DNA from: Bacteroidales bacterium
Lineage (GTDB): Bacteria > Bacteroidota > Bacteroidia > Bacteroidales > VadinHA17
Assembly (NCBI GenBank): GCA_003155705.1
Contig: PMEC01000166.1
Location: 1-11,122, forward strand
DNA: 11,122 nucleotides
Direction of reading: 5' to 3'
Positions 1 to 7,466 of the stretch are shown piece after piece (position 1 is the stretch's first letter; the number at the start of each line of letters is the position of its first letter). Under the pieces are notes generated by a model. The model was not told the DNA's origin and ran no database searches. It saw only the letters and a program-made list of their open reading frames with translations. The translations under genes and the position numbers were made by a program.

Positions 1-415
1 CCCAATAGATTAAAGTAGATTCCCCCGACCCATTCCAATTCCTGGCAATTGATTCATCATCAGGGAATCTCCGCGCATAAAAAAGGAATATCTCTTTTGA
101 AATCTGAAAATTGTAGCAATCTGTCATTTTATATTTATTACCCGTTCTTTCATTATAATCCTGAAGCCTGATTGGTCTTATCTGAAACGCTCCAATTGCC
201 TCTTCAATAGTATCACAAGCCATGGTATCTCCCTTACTTTCAACCGCTACAACTGCTTTAATAAGTCTATCGTAGGGGTATATCGGTTCTGAAACAAAGA
301 TAAATTCAACATTAAAGCCAGGGGCAGCTGCTCTGATTGTCACCAATGAAAAGACAATAAGAAGTATTCCTTTCAGGTACCTTAATATTAAGAACTGAAG
401 TATAATTCTAACCAT
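1..415 (-). CDS. Lysozyme-like / transglycosylase-fold exported protein, 3' end beyond window
   Basis: An open frame reads from ATG at 415-413 to the window edge without a stop (138 codons). Residues about 12-31 form a basic then hydrophobic signal peptide ending near IRAAAPG. The mature part has the pattern of lysozyme-like (SLT/goose-type) folds: a helix ending in VAVESKGD with E59 as the likely catalytic glutamate, then GAFQIRPI (residues 75-82), equivalent to the GLMQI turn of transglycosylases. The end, IARNWNGSG and then T..YW (residues 123-138), is a signature I know from small Bacteroidota glycosidase/lysozyme-like proteins. Predicted role (inference): periplasmic cleavage of peptidoglycan. 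There is no Shine-Dalgarno, as is common in this phylum. A conserved promoter element lies at 586-651, implying a leader of about 165 nt. It is divergent from the M1 peptidase gene. The family call is fairly sure; the substrate is not shown. Confidence 0.75.
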   Translation of the reverse strand, partial: MVRIILQFLILRYLKGILLIVFSLVTIRAAAPGFNVEFIFVSEPIYPYDRLIKAVVAVESKGDTMACDTIEEAIGAFQIRPIRLQDYNERTGNKYKMTDCYNFQISKEIFLFYARRFPDDESIARNWNGSGESTLIYW

Positions 416-585
416 ACTGTATATGTTTGCTGAAATTCCAATATTGCCAGCAATTGTTTAATAAGAACAACCTTCCGGTCCATGATGTAAGATTTATATC
501 ATACTTTGTTATTTGTGGACCATTTATCCATATGTAACCAGGATATTATTGATGTCCTGCTTCTTTTCATCTCTTTTTAAAACCT

Positions 586-651
586 CAAAATTAGTGACCA
601 GGTTCAGTTATTGTATTACATAACTTTTAGAAAATGTTATATAATTCACAC
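586..651 (-). promoter_or_regulatory. Conserved 21-bp-period activator-type promoter module, copy 1
   Basis: On the minus strand the distal block GTGTGAATTATATAAC (651-636) is followed by 8 bp and then the proximal block AAAGTTATGTAATACAA (627-611). The cores TTATAT (637-642) and TTACAT (616-621, plus strand) are 21 bp apart. Exactly 21 bp after the proximal ATGTAAT comes TAATTTTG (593-586), a full match to the Bacteroidota -7 consensus TAnnTTTG. No TTTG stands at -33, which suggests activator dependence. The likely start of transcription is near 580, directed at the lysozyme-like gene. This copy is the most diverged: two differences in 16 in the distal block. Confidence 0.65.
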
Positions 652-922
652 ATTACCAATATGTCTCAGGTGACCGTTCTATTATCTAATTTCTTTGCAG
701 ATAGTCTGAAAACGTTATTCGATTTATCGGTTGACATAAAACCTAAGTTGCTGTTATCGCTCTCGGAATAACAAAACAGAAGAAGAATCTTTCAGGAATC
801 ATCAGGTTTTTAAAAATTGTAAATCAACTTAATAGGAAGTATCTTTGATAATAAAGAAGGATAAAAGGTTATATGACTATCGGCAATCATAAATGAAACA
901 TTATAAATCGCTTGAAAATCAA

Positions 923-930
923 TAAATTTG
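923..930 (+). promoter_or_regulatory. Possible -7 box for the M1 peptidase gene
   Basis: TAAATTTG is an exact match to the Bacteroidota housekeeping -7 consensus TAnnTTTG. It lies 45 bp before the GTG at 975 and would give a leader of about 38 nt. No TTTG is visible 19-20 bp upstream, so the match rests on one box and could be chance in AT-rich DNA. Confidence 0.35.
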
Positions 931-974
931 GGTGTAAGATTCCCGATACTCAATAAAGGTTATATTATTAGACA

Positions 975-3900
975 GTGAAAATTTCACGGGAGATAAATTT
1001 GCAAAAACAATTTCTTAAATACGTTTCTGGAAAATATTTGTTCTTTATTGCGGGAATTCTCTTGCCTTTTCTGAGCGCTTCATCGCAGGTCTATTTTCAA
1101 CAGGAGGTAAATTATAAGATTCATGTGACTCTCGATGACAAGAAGCATGAATTGAATGGATTCGAAATTGTTAAGTATCTAAACAATTCTCCTGATAGTC
1201 TCAGGTTTTTGTATTTCCATCTCTGGCCGAATGCATATTCAAACAATAAAACTGAACTAGCAAAGCAGATTATCAGAATTAATGGGAAGGCAAAGCTGTT
1301 CAATGATCCGGAGTTAAGAGGATATATCGATTCATTGAACTTTGAGGCAGATGGTAGTGATGTTCAATGGAATTTACTACCGGGGTTTCCCGATATTTGC
1401 AAAATCATTCTAAACAAGCCACTTAAATATGGTGATTCAATTTGCATAACTACCCCTTTTCATGTGAAGATACCAAAAGGACTTATTTCATTATTAGGTC
1501 ATATCGGGGAATCCTACCAGATCTCTCAGTGGTATCCTAAACCGGCAGTTTATGACAGATCAGGGTGGCATCAAATGCCATATCTGGACCAGGGTGAGTT
1601 TTATTCTGAATTTGGCAGCTATGATGTAAGTATAACTTTGCCTGATAATTATATAGTTGGGGCGACCGGGAACCTGGTGAATGAAGATGAGATCAAACGA
1701 CTAAACTATCTTTCTGAAGATTCCTTATGGAATCAAACCCCGGACTCTGAAGGGACCGGGTTTCCTCCTTCATCAACCAGGATGAAAACTTTGCGATACA
1801 CTATGAATCAGATACACGATTTTGCATGGTTTGCTGATAAGAGATTCCGGGTAATGAAAGGAATAGTAAAACTTCCGGACTCAGGCAAAGAAGTTACTAT
1901 CTGGGCACTATTTACAAATAAGGAAAGACAGCTTTGGAGAAATGCAATCTCATATGAAAATAATGCTATTAGAAGCTTTTCAAAATGGATTGGAGATTAT
2001 CCTTACGACCACTATACAGCAGTTCAGTGTGATCTGAGTGCCGGAGATGGGATGGAATATCCTGGCTTGTCTCTGATAGGTCATGCGGTTGATGGCTATT
2101 CTCTCGACAGGGTGATTGCACATGAAATATGTCACAATTGGTTTTATAGTTCGGTTGGATCAGATGAACGCAGATTTCCTTTTATGGATGAGAGCATTAC
2201 AAGTGCATATGAATCAAGATATGTGGATGAAAGATATCCAGGGAAAAAACTATGGGAAGTATATTTTAAAAACAAAAAGATTGCAAAGTTCCTTCAGATA
2301 GATAAAATGCCGTTAGCACGGATGCCGGAGCTTGACTGGCTAGTTCAGGCCAGAAATAACCTGGAACAACCTGTTAATCTTGCAGCTCCTGACTTCACCC
2401 CTGAGAATTACAATATTGTGATCTATTATAAAGCCGCGCAAGGTTTTAATTATTTACGGGCTTATCTTGGAGATTCTCTCTTTGATTCGACAATGCATGA
2501 ATACTACCGGACCTGGAGATATAAGCACCCGCAGCCTGATGATCTCAGGGCAATTTTTCAAAATCGTACAGATAAAGATCTATCATGGTTTTTTGATGAT
2601 TTTCTAAGTACCACCAAGCGGCTCGATTATAAAATTGTCAGACTTAAGAATCAGCAGTTGCTGATTAAAAACAAGGGAGAGTTAAAAGGACCTCTCGTGA
2701 TAGCTGGGATGAATGGAGATTCAATCCGATCAGAAAAGTGGGAAGATGGTTTTGAAGGGAAGAGGTGGATTAATATACCAGGGAATAACTATTCTGAGAT
2801 TAAAATAGATCCGGAACATAAGATGCCTGAATTATTCAGGCTCAATAACAACATCCGGACTTCAGGTGTTTTTCGCCGGGCCGATCCTTTTCAGTTACGG
2901 TACTTATATACTGTTGAAGATCCTGAAAAACGATCTATGATATTTATTCCTGCATTCGACTGGAACAGTTCAAATGGGTTTATGGCAGGTGTTGCATTAG
3001 ATAACGGAGCGCTACTGCCTAAACCTATGGAATATTTTGTGATTCCATTCTACGCTTTCCGAACTGAAGGACTTGCAGGTTATGGAAAAATTTTATTAAA
3101 CATAACGCCTTATGAAAATATTATCAGGGTTGCAACATTTACTCTGGAAGGAGAACAATTCGGTGGCCCGGGTAATAAGAATTATCACAAAGTGAAGGCA
3201 GGATTGGATCTTTATTACAGATCCGACAGAATGATTAATAATATCAATCAAAGTGTTTTTGGATATTATATTGCTGCATCAGATCTTCTTCAGGTGGAGC
3301 TTATGAGGCAAGAGAAGTTACGTTCATATCTGCAGTTCGGATATGTGCTGGAAAAGACAGGAATGATAGATCCTTATAAAATACTGGTCTCTTTTGAATC
3401 AGGTAAGTCGTATCAGAAGACATCTCTGGAATTTAATTATAAATATTGTTATAATAGAAAAGGCAAAGGCCTGGAAATGAGATTATTTACAGGAGGCATG
3501 CTGAAAAATTCCAATGCAGATCCGTTATATGCTTTTTCTGCCGGTGGCAGGGGCGGTCGTGAACTATACCTGTACCAGGGGTTCTACCCTGATCGTTTTG
3601 GGGAATCTCCGAGATCCTTCTGGCCGAGGCAGATGACTCTGATTGAGGGAGGACTAATAAGCCCTGTAAATGACAGCCTTGGATATAGCAGGTGGCTTTG
3701 TTCACTCTCTTTAACAAGCAGCCTGCCAGGAAAAGTTTCATGGATACCCATAAAACCGTTTGCTAATTTATTATTGAATGATCATGGCATCGGAACAACT
3801 AATAAATCCTTATTATTTTTTGAAGCGGGTTTAAAGGCCGGTCTGTGGAACTTTTTCGAAATCTATTTTCCTTTTCTGGTATCTGACAATATCAATACAA

Positions 3901-3989
3901 TAACAGGATCTTTCAAAGACAGAATCCGGTTTATTTTTAAACTTGATATGCTTAATTCTTTCAGGGTCAGATCAAAGATTGCAAATTAA
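975..3989 (+). CDS. Exported M1-family zinc metallopeptidase with C-terminal barrel-like domain
   Basis: This 1004-residue protein has a hydrophobic signal segment at about residues 21-37. The M1 (gluzincin) core is clear. The exopeptidase-loop equivalent GDGMEYPG (357-364) is in the place of GAMEN. The zinc motif is HEICHNWF with H383, E384 and H387, and the third ligand E406 lies in MDES, giving HExxH-x18-E. Y484 or Y485 in VIYYKAAQGF is the likely transition-state tyrosine. The catalytic part plus a beta domain ends near residue 630. The last 370 or so residues alternate polar and aromatic/hydrophobic stretches, like an outer-membrane barrel rather than the helical domain of ERAP-type enzymes. 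The start is a GTG; TTG at 999 with CGGGAG six bases upstream is a real alternative and gives a more standard signal peptide. Probable role: removal of amino acids or short peptides at the cell envelope. It converges with the next gene, whose stop is 3 bases away. Confidence 0.88.
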   Translation: MKISREINLQKQFLKYVSGKYLFFIAGILLPFLSASSQVYFQQEVNYKIHVTLDDKKHELNGFEIVKYLNNSPDSLRFLYFHLWPNAYSNNKTELAKQIIRINGKAKLFNDPELRGYIDSLNFEADGSDVQWNLLPGFPDICKIILNKPLKYGDSICITTPFHVKIPKGLISLLGHIGESYQISQWYPKPAVYDRSGWHQMPYLDQGEFYSEFGSYDVSITLPDNYIVGATGNLVNEDEIKRLNYLSEDSLWNQTPDSEGTGFPPSSTRMKTLRYTMNQIHDFAWFADKRFRVMKGIVKLPDSGKEVTIWALFTNKERQLWRNAISYENNAIRSFSKWIGDYPYDHYTAVQCDLSAGDGMEYPGLSLIGHAVDGYSLDRVIAHEICHNWFYSSVGSDERRFPFMDESITSAYESRYVDERYPGKKLWEVYFKNKKIAKFLQIDKMPLARMPELDWLVQARNNLEQPVNLAAPDFTPENYNIVIYYKAAQGFNYLRAYLGDSLFDSTMHEYYRTWRYKHPQPDDLRAIFQNRTDKDLSWFFDDFLSTTKRLDYKIVRLKNQQLLIKNKGELKGPLVIAGMNGDSIRSEKWEDGFEGKRWINIPGNNYSEIKIDPEHKMPELFRLNNNIRTSGVFRRADPFQLRYLYTVEDPEKRSMIFIPAFDWNSSNGFMAGVALDNGALLPKPMEYFVIPFYAFRTEGLAGYGKILLNITPYENIIRVATFTLEGEQFGGPGNKNYHKVKAGLDLYYRSDRMINNINQSVFGYYIAASDLLQVELMRQEKLRSYLQFGYVLEKTGMIDPYKILVSFESGKSYQKTSLEFNYKYCYNRKGKGLEMRLFTGGMLKNSNADPLYAFSAGGRGGRELYLYQGFYPDRFGESPRSFWPRQMTLIEGGLISPVNDSLGYSRWLCSLSLTSSLPGKVSWIPIKPFANLLLNDHGIGTTNKSLLFFEAGLKAGLWNFFEIYFPFLVSDNINTITGSFKDRIRFIFKLDMLNSFRVRSKIAN

Positions 3990-3992
3990 ATA

Positions 3993-4421
3993 TTATCGCA
4001 GACGTTTTACACTGTCAACCAGATATTCTGTATCTCCGTGCCAGAATAACACTCCGTTTTTCTGTTTATAATGAACAATGACCATGCGACCCTGTATTGT
4101 ATCGAGCTGTTGTGCAAGGTATTTGTCTGTGACAGAAAAATAGAATTTTTCGGACGCGATAGCTACATTTGCATTGCTGGAAACGCTACTTAGAATCATC
4201 TCACCTTCATAGGTTTTAATAATATTGCCTTTATGAGAAAATTTCTGAAGTAATCCTGCACGGTAACCGTCACTGAATGTATAAAAATACTTCCAGAAAA
4301 TAAAGATAGCTGTAACAATCAGGATCAGAGCAATAGACCAGTAAAATGTTTTTCTGATCTTTCGTTTTATTTCTGACCATCTTGAAACATTCGATGATGC
4401 AGGGTTCGAGTTTGTTTTCAT
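3993..4421 (-). CDS. Small single-pass membrane protein (family often mislabelled 6-phosphogluconate dehydrogenase)
   Basis: This is a 142-residue protein from ATG 4421-4419. A basic N-terminus (SRWSEIKRKIRKTFYWS) leads into one membrane helix at about residues 28-46. An extracytoplasmic part follows, starting FSDGYRAGLLQKFSHKG and NIIKTYEGEMIL. I recognise this GxRAGxLxKxSxKGxxxKTxEGE pattern from short Bacteroidota proteins that databases often label 6-phosphogluconate dehydrogenase. It has no Rossmann fold and is far too short, so that label should not be used. The function is unknown. An ATG 13 codons upstream (4460) is possible, but the chosen start follows AGAGGGGG, a strong purine run rare in this window. 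It is the last gene of the leftward array, and the gap to the preceding gene is 10-49 bp depending on the start. Confidence 0.75.
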   Translation of the reverse strand: MKTNSNPASSNVSRWSEIKRKIRKTFYWSIALILIVTAIFIFWKYFYTFSDGYRAGLLQKFSHKGNIIKTYEGEMILSSVSSNANVAIASEKFYFSVTDKYLAQQLDTIQGRMVIVHYKQKNGVLFWHGDTEYLVDSVKRLR

Positions 4422-4470
4422 GACCCCCTCTATTTTTATGGAATTATGACCGAAAGCCAACAGTGGATCT

Positions 4471-4689
4471 CTATTTCCTTCTGGCGACTAAGAAACCGAG
4501 TACGAAACCGAGTCCTAAACTGATAAGAATCTGTGTCCAATTCCAATAACCCATACTCATATATCTGCTTCCATGCATCATTCCTCTGGCCCACGGTCCG
4601 CCACCTAAGAGCAGAAAAGCCACTATTATAACCAGAAACGCTATAAAATATAGTGCTTTATTTGTCACTTCAATTTTTTTTGTACTCAT
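4471..4689 (-). CDS. Small two-helix membrane protein of unknown function
   Basis: This 72-residue protein has two predicted membrane helices, about 12-30 (ALYFIAFLVIIVAFLLLGG) and 52-68 (TQILISLGLGFVLGFLV), the second followed by ARRK. By the positive-inside rule both ends face the cytoplasm. The loop between them is rich in Met, Gly, His and Trp/Tyr (PWARGMMHGSRYMSMGYW), which could bind a metal, though no cysteine or defined motif supports a specific ion. GGGAG six bases before the ATG is a clear Shine-Dalgarno. I do not recognise a named family. It sits between the helix-hairpin-helix protein and the single-pass protein, probably in one transcript. Confidence 0.7.
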   Translation of the reverse strand: MSTKKIEVTNKALYFIAFLVIIVAFLLLGGGPWARGMMHGSRYMSMGYWNWTQILISLGLGFVLGFLVARRK

Positions 4690-4789
4690 AATTTTCTCCC
4701 AGTCTGTTTAAATTATTCTTAACTATGTTAAATTCACTATAATGAAATTATTTCTTGCAGAGATTATTTATTTTTGCCCAAATCAATCC

Positions 4790-5926
4790 CTAGCTTGCTT
4801 CATGGTATAGGTGATTTTTTGCAAGTTCACGGGCCTGACCAACCCAGTTATCCCTTTCAATGCGACCTGGTATGATTTCCAGTACTTCTGTAATAGTTTC
4901 TATATCTTCATGGGTCAGCTTGCTGATCTGATCAAAAGTATATATCCCAAGCAGGTTTAAACGTTCCTCAACCCATAATCCAAGTCCATCAATCAGGGTC
5001 AGATTATTAGCCTCGTGTCTGTGAGCAATCCCCAGCCTATCGAAATAAATTCTTCCCTGCCTGTCTCTGATTCGCTTAAGGAGTTCAGATTTATTGCCTG
5101 CAATCCTTACAAGTTCCTGAGCCTGAAGTATCCATTCGTCTCTTTCAATTCTGCCAGGGAAGTATTCAATCGCCTCAGTGACAGCTTTAACATCTTCTTC
5201 AGTAAAATTACTTATCTGCCGGAATGTATAGATATCCAGTGCATTGAGTTTTTCTTTAATCCAGCCACCGATTCCGCTTATAATTGTTAAATCATCAGCT
5301 TCATCTTTGTGAGCAATTCCTATTCTGTTATATTGAATGTTCGATTTTCTTTCACTTATACGTTTAAACAGATCCGACCTCATATCATTCCTATGCTCAA
5401 GTTCGATAGCTTGCTCGACCCATTGATCCCTTTCAATTCTGCCAGAAAAGTATATAATAGCATCATTGATCGCATCAATATCCTGTGAAGTGAATTTACT
5501 GATCTGTCTGAAAGTATAAATATCTAACGCATTCAGACTTGCCTCATTAACTAGGCCTATCCCGCTTATCATCCTCAGGTCATCCTTCTCCGCCTCTGTC
5601 GCGGTTCCAAAACTTTCATAATTGAGTAAGTGCTTTCGTTGAGCAACATGAACCATAGCTTTACAATCCATTACAAGCTGTATGATTTCAATATTCTTTT
5701 CTTCAAGATTTTTTTTCAGATTAAATATTTCAGCATCAAGGTTTACAATCCGGTTATTCAATTCATGCTTGTCTGATTCAACAGCTTCTAATTTTTTGCC
5801 ATATACCGACTTAGTGTAAAGCCATGCTGTTACATAGCCAATGATTCCGGCAACCACCAATAATGAAATTATTTCAATGGTTGCTTCGCTTTTTGTTTGT
5901 GCCAATAGAATTAATAAGTTATTCAT
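4790..5926 (-). CDS. Membrane-anchored protein with three helix-hairpin-helix repeats
   Basis: This 378-residue protein has an N-terminal membrane helix at about 15-37 and a charged, probably coiled-coil stretch at about 44-95. Three near-identical repeats with a period of exactly 96 residues follow. Each opens with a hairpin of SGIG type (121-124, 217-220; DGLG 313-316), continues LNALDIYTFRQIS and ends with GRIERDxW. This matches the H3TH/helix-hairpin-helix modules described as flap-endonuclease-like in Bacteroidota and other phyla (COG3743-type). No nuclease acidic cluster is seen, so the repeats are more likely to bind DNA or protein than to cut. It starts 4 bp after the stop of the OmpA-domain gene, so the two are almost certainly co-transcribed. 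The membrane anchor combined with DNA-binding-like modules is odd; the target is unknown. Confidence 0.8.
   Translation of the reverse strand: MNNLLILLAQTKSEATIEIISLLVVAGIIGYVTAWLYTKSVYGKKLEAVESDKHELNNRIVNLDAEIFNLKKNLEEKNIEIIQLVMDCKAMVHVAQRKHLLNYESFGTATEAEKDDLRMISGIGLVNEASLNALDIYTFRQISKFTSQDIDAINDAIIYFSGRIERDQWVEQAIELEHRNDMRSDLFKRISERKSNIQYNRIGIAHKDEADDLTIISGIGGWIKEKLNALDIYTFRQISNFTEEDVKAVTEAIEYFPGRIERDEWILQAQELVRIAGNKSELLKRIRDRQGRIYFDRLGIAHRHEANNLTLIDGLGLWVEERLNLLGIYTFDQISKLTHEDIETITEVLEIIPGRIERDNWVGQARELAKNHLYHEAS
4793..5620 (-). repeat. Three in-frame 288-bp repeats coding for 96-residue modules
   Basis: Within the helix-hairpin-helix gene, residues 103-198, 199-294 and 295-378 align without gaps at a period of 96. 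The alignment includes the linkers RSDLFKRISERKSNIQYNRI and KSELLKRIRDRQGRIYFDRL. The first unit has the most diverged start and the last lacks the linker. This indicates internal duplication followed by divergence. Confidence 0.75.
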
Positions 5927-5930
5927 AATT

Positions 5931-6458
5931 TTATTTTTTTATGGTTATTACTGTTCTCCTGTTATTTGCTCTTCCTGCAGGTGTACTGTTATTATCGGCA
6001 GGTTCTTTTTCACCCTTTGATTCAATTATTATCTTATCTGGAGTCAAGCCCCTCGTTTCAAAATAATGCTGAGTGCTTAGCGCCCTCCTGTAACCCAATG
6101 CCTGATTATATTCATCGGACCCAACCGCATCAGTATAGCCTGTTATATTTAACCTGGCCTGCGGGTTTTGAATAAGAAACGCATTTGATTCATCAAAATA
6201 CTTGTTTGTCTTTGAATCAGAATTGAAGTCGGATTTGTCAAATGCAAAGTACGTTACAAGGTTTTCGGGGATCACTGCCTGTTCGTGCACTACAGACTTT
6301 GCCGAGGTGTCCACTGCAACGACAACTTTGTGGTCGGCCACATTTATATGTCTGGCCACTGTTTCACCGCATAATCCTTTTATGTCACATACATAGATAT
6401 GGGTCGCAAGTGCTGACCAGCCAAAAAATACAATAAATCCAATTATCAGAATTTTCAT
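5931..6458 (-). CDS. OmpA-family peptidoglycan-binding protein
   Basis: This 175-residue protein has a signal peptide at about 1-18 (MKILIIGFIVFFGWSALA). A short segment with two cysteines (C24, C30 in YVCDIKGLC) follows, then an OmpA C-terminal domain at about 66-175. The diagnostic parts are YFAFDKSDF, NITGYTDAVG and GRANNRRTVI. D110 and R125, spaced 15 apart, match the pair that binds diaminopimelate in OmpA-like domains. There is no lipobox and no barrel, so it is a free periplasmic or otherwise tethered wall-binding protein; the cysteine pair may form a disulfide. It lies 4 bp upstream of the helix-hairpin-helix gene. I see no clear TAnnTTTG box in the 95 bp before it, so read-through from the lipoprotein promoter is possible. 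Confidence 0.88.
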   Translation of the reverse strand: MKILIIGFIVFFGWSALATHIYVCDIKGLCGETVARHINVADHKVVVAVDTSAKSVVHEQAVIPENLVTYFAFDKSDFNSDSKTNKYFDESNAFLIQNPQARLNITGYTDAVGSDEYNQALGYRRALSTQHYFETRGLTPDKIIIESKGEKEPADNNSTPAGRANNRRTVITIKK

Positions 6459-6513
6459 TGTTTATGTTTTTATGTTATGAATATTGTTATAATTCGACAG
6501 TAAATAATTAATT

Positions 6514-6530
6514 GGTCTGTCAGCCAGACC
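6514..6530 (-). terminator. Hairpin between the unknown exported gene and the OmpA gene
   Basis: GGTCTG (6514-6519) and CAGACC (6525-6530) form a 6-bp stem with a 5-nt loop. On the minus strand the stem is followed by an AT-rich stretch rather than a clean T run. It lies 24 bp after the stop of the upstream gene. It may be a weak or partial terminator that lowers expression of the genes after it. Confidence 0.4.
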
Positions 6531-6553
6531 TTCATTTTCGGAAAACTGATTTT

Positions 6554-7441
6554 TCATCTCAGGTGTCTAAAATCTTTCAGATTAAAACCATCCTGGTTAT
6601 CATTGGTGACCTTGCGTGAATTATAGTAATAGAGGTTACCTTCAACATCAAAAATCATTTCAAAGCATTTCCCTGCACCTGCATTCTTGTTTGGGCCGAC
6701 ATGAAAATGAAACAAAGCGTTTGTCGGGCTTGCAACCAGCTCCTGCTGAATTTCTGAGGGAGTGATAAGTTTAACATAGTTTGGATATGCTGATTTAATT
6801 TTCTCGGGTGAATCAGCATTTGAAGCCATCATTTCTTTGTTAAAAAGCAATACCTTGTCTTTAAACCCTGTCTTACCGTTATAATATTTCAGCCCTTTCA
6901 ATGAAATCATTAAACGGTTAAATTCAAGATTTCTGGCATGTTTCTGCATGAATTTGACAATTGCAGGTATCGCATACTCATAATCACTTAAATTGTCATC
7001 CGCATATGAAAGAGGAATGCTGCATAATTCCGGCATGTCAGTCATATTAGTTGCGACATCACCCAGTACAAGACTTATATAATTATAGCTTACACCAGCA
7101 GGATCTTTATCAAAAACAGCTTTCATCAGTACTAAAAAAGAGTACTTCGAATTAAACCGTCGCTTGTCAAATTCCTGCTGGTCAATAAACTCAAACTCAG
7201 TGGCATTCCAATACTTCTGAACGGCATCTTTAATATACATATCATACGAAACGCTGCCGGTTCCAAGCACGACACAGGTTTTTGAGTTTTTGAACATCCC
7301 GATTTGCTGTTTTGAAGCAAGTGGAGGATTTGCAAGAACCCTCAGACTTAAAAATCCAAGAACAAGAAATAAAAAGCAATTTTTAAATATGGCTCCAGCC
7401 ATAAATCCCTTTATGGCCAGAGCTAAATTTGTTTTTTTCAT
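6554..7441 (-). CDS. Exported protein of unknown function
   Basis: I do not recognise this 295-residue protein. The N-terminus has a basic start and a hydrophobic stretch CFLFLVLGFLSLRVLA (22-37), with cleavage likely after VLA before NPPLAS. The n-region is long, and ATG at codon 14 is a possible start. The mature part is mixed alpha/beta by eye and includes the strands TCVVLGTGSVSYDM and KYSFLVLMKAVF. The C-terminal third holds LFHFHVGPNKNAGAGKCFE and ends MIFDVEGNLYYYNSRK, like a closing beta sheet. There is no lipobox, no repeated domain and no catalytic motif I can name. It starts 25 bp after the WXXGXW lipoprotein gene and is followed by a hairpin, so the two probably form one transcript. 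Confidence 0.75.
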   Translation of the reverse strand: MKKTNLALAIKGFMAGAIFKNCFLFLVLGFLSLRVLANPPLASKQQIGMFKNSKTCVVLGTGSVSYDMYIKDAVQKYWNATEFEFIDQQEFDKRRFNSKYSFLVLMKAVFDKDPAGVSYNYISLVLGDVATNMTDMPELCSIPLSYADDNLSDYEYAIPAIVKFMQKHARNLEFNRLMISLKGLKYYNGKTGFKDKVLLFNKEMMASNADSPEKIKSAYPNYVKLITPSEIQQELVASPTNALFHFHVGPNKNAGAGKCFEMIFDVEGNLYYYNSRKVTNDNQDGFNLKDFRHLR

Positions 7442-7466
7442 TTTGTTATTTTAACAGATTGTACGA

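Larger units (their letters stand above)
416..974. other. Divergent intergenic region (559 bp)
   Basis: This AT-rich spacer separates the leftward lysozyme-like gene from the rightward M1 peptidase gene. It holds one copy of the conserved promoter module (586-651, reading leftward) and a TAnnTTTG match reading rightward (923-930). Short open frames exist: 570-499 minus (23 codons), 483-388 minus (31 codons, overlapping the lysozyme start in another frame) and 661-771 plus (36 codons). None has a ribosome site or a recognisable product. I see no RNA gene, mobile element or long repeat. Confidence 0.6.

Noticed and set aside
484..538. Extra ATGTAAG/ATGTAAC matches that could be a fourth copy of the element
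   Set aside because: The matches at 485-491 and 532-538 lack a partner at 21 bp and have no TAnnTTTG-like box at the right distance.
661..771. 36-codon ATG frame on the plus strand after the first promoter element
   Set aside because: No ribosome site, no recognisable motif, and frames this short are expected by chance in a 559-bp spacer; the nearby promoter element points the other way.
3487..3741. Antisense open frame of 84 codons inside the M1 peptidase gene
   Set aside because: It lies wholly opposite a well-supported coding region and encodes no recognisable protein.
4719..4731. TTAAC-TAT-GTTAA palindrome upstream of the two-helix membrane protein gene
   Set aside because: Five-base arms of A/T-rich sequence occur easily by chance here, and no second copy was seen.
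6474..6497. GTTATG and GTTATAATTCGAC before the OmpA gene, resembling half of the element
   Set aside because: Only part of the distal block is matched, there is no second core at 21 bp and no -7 box at the fixed distance.
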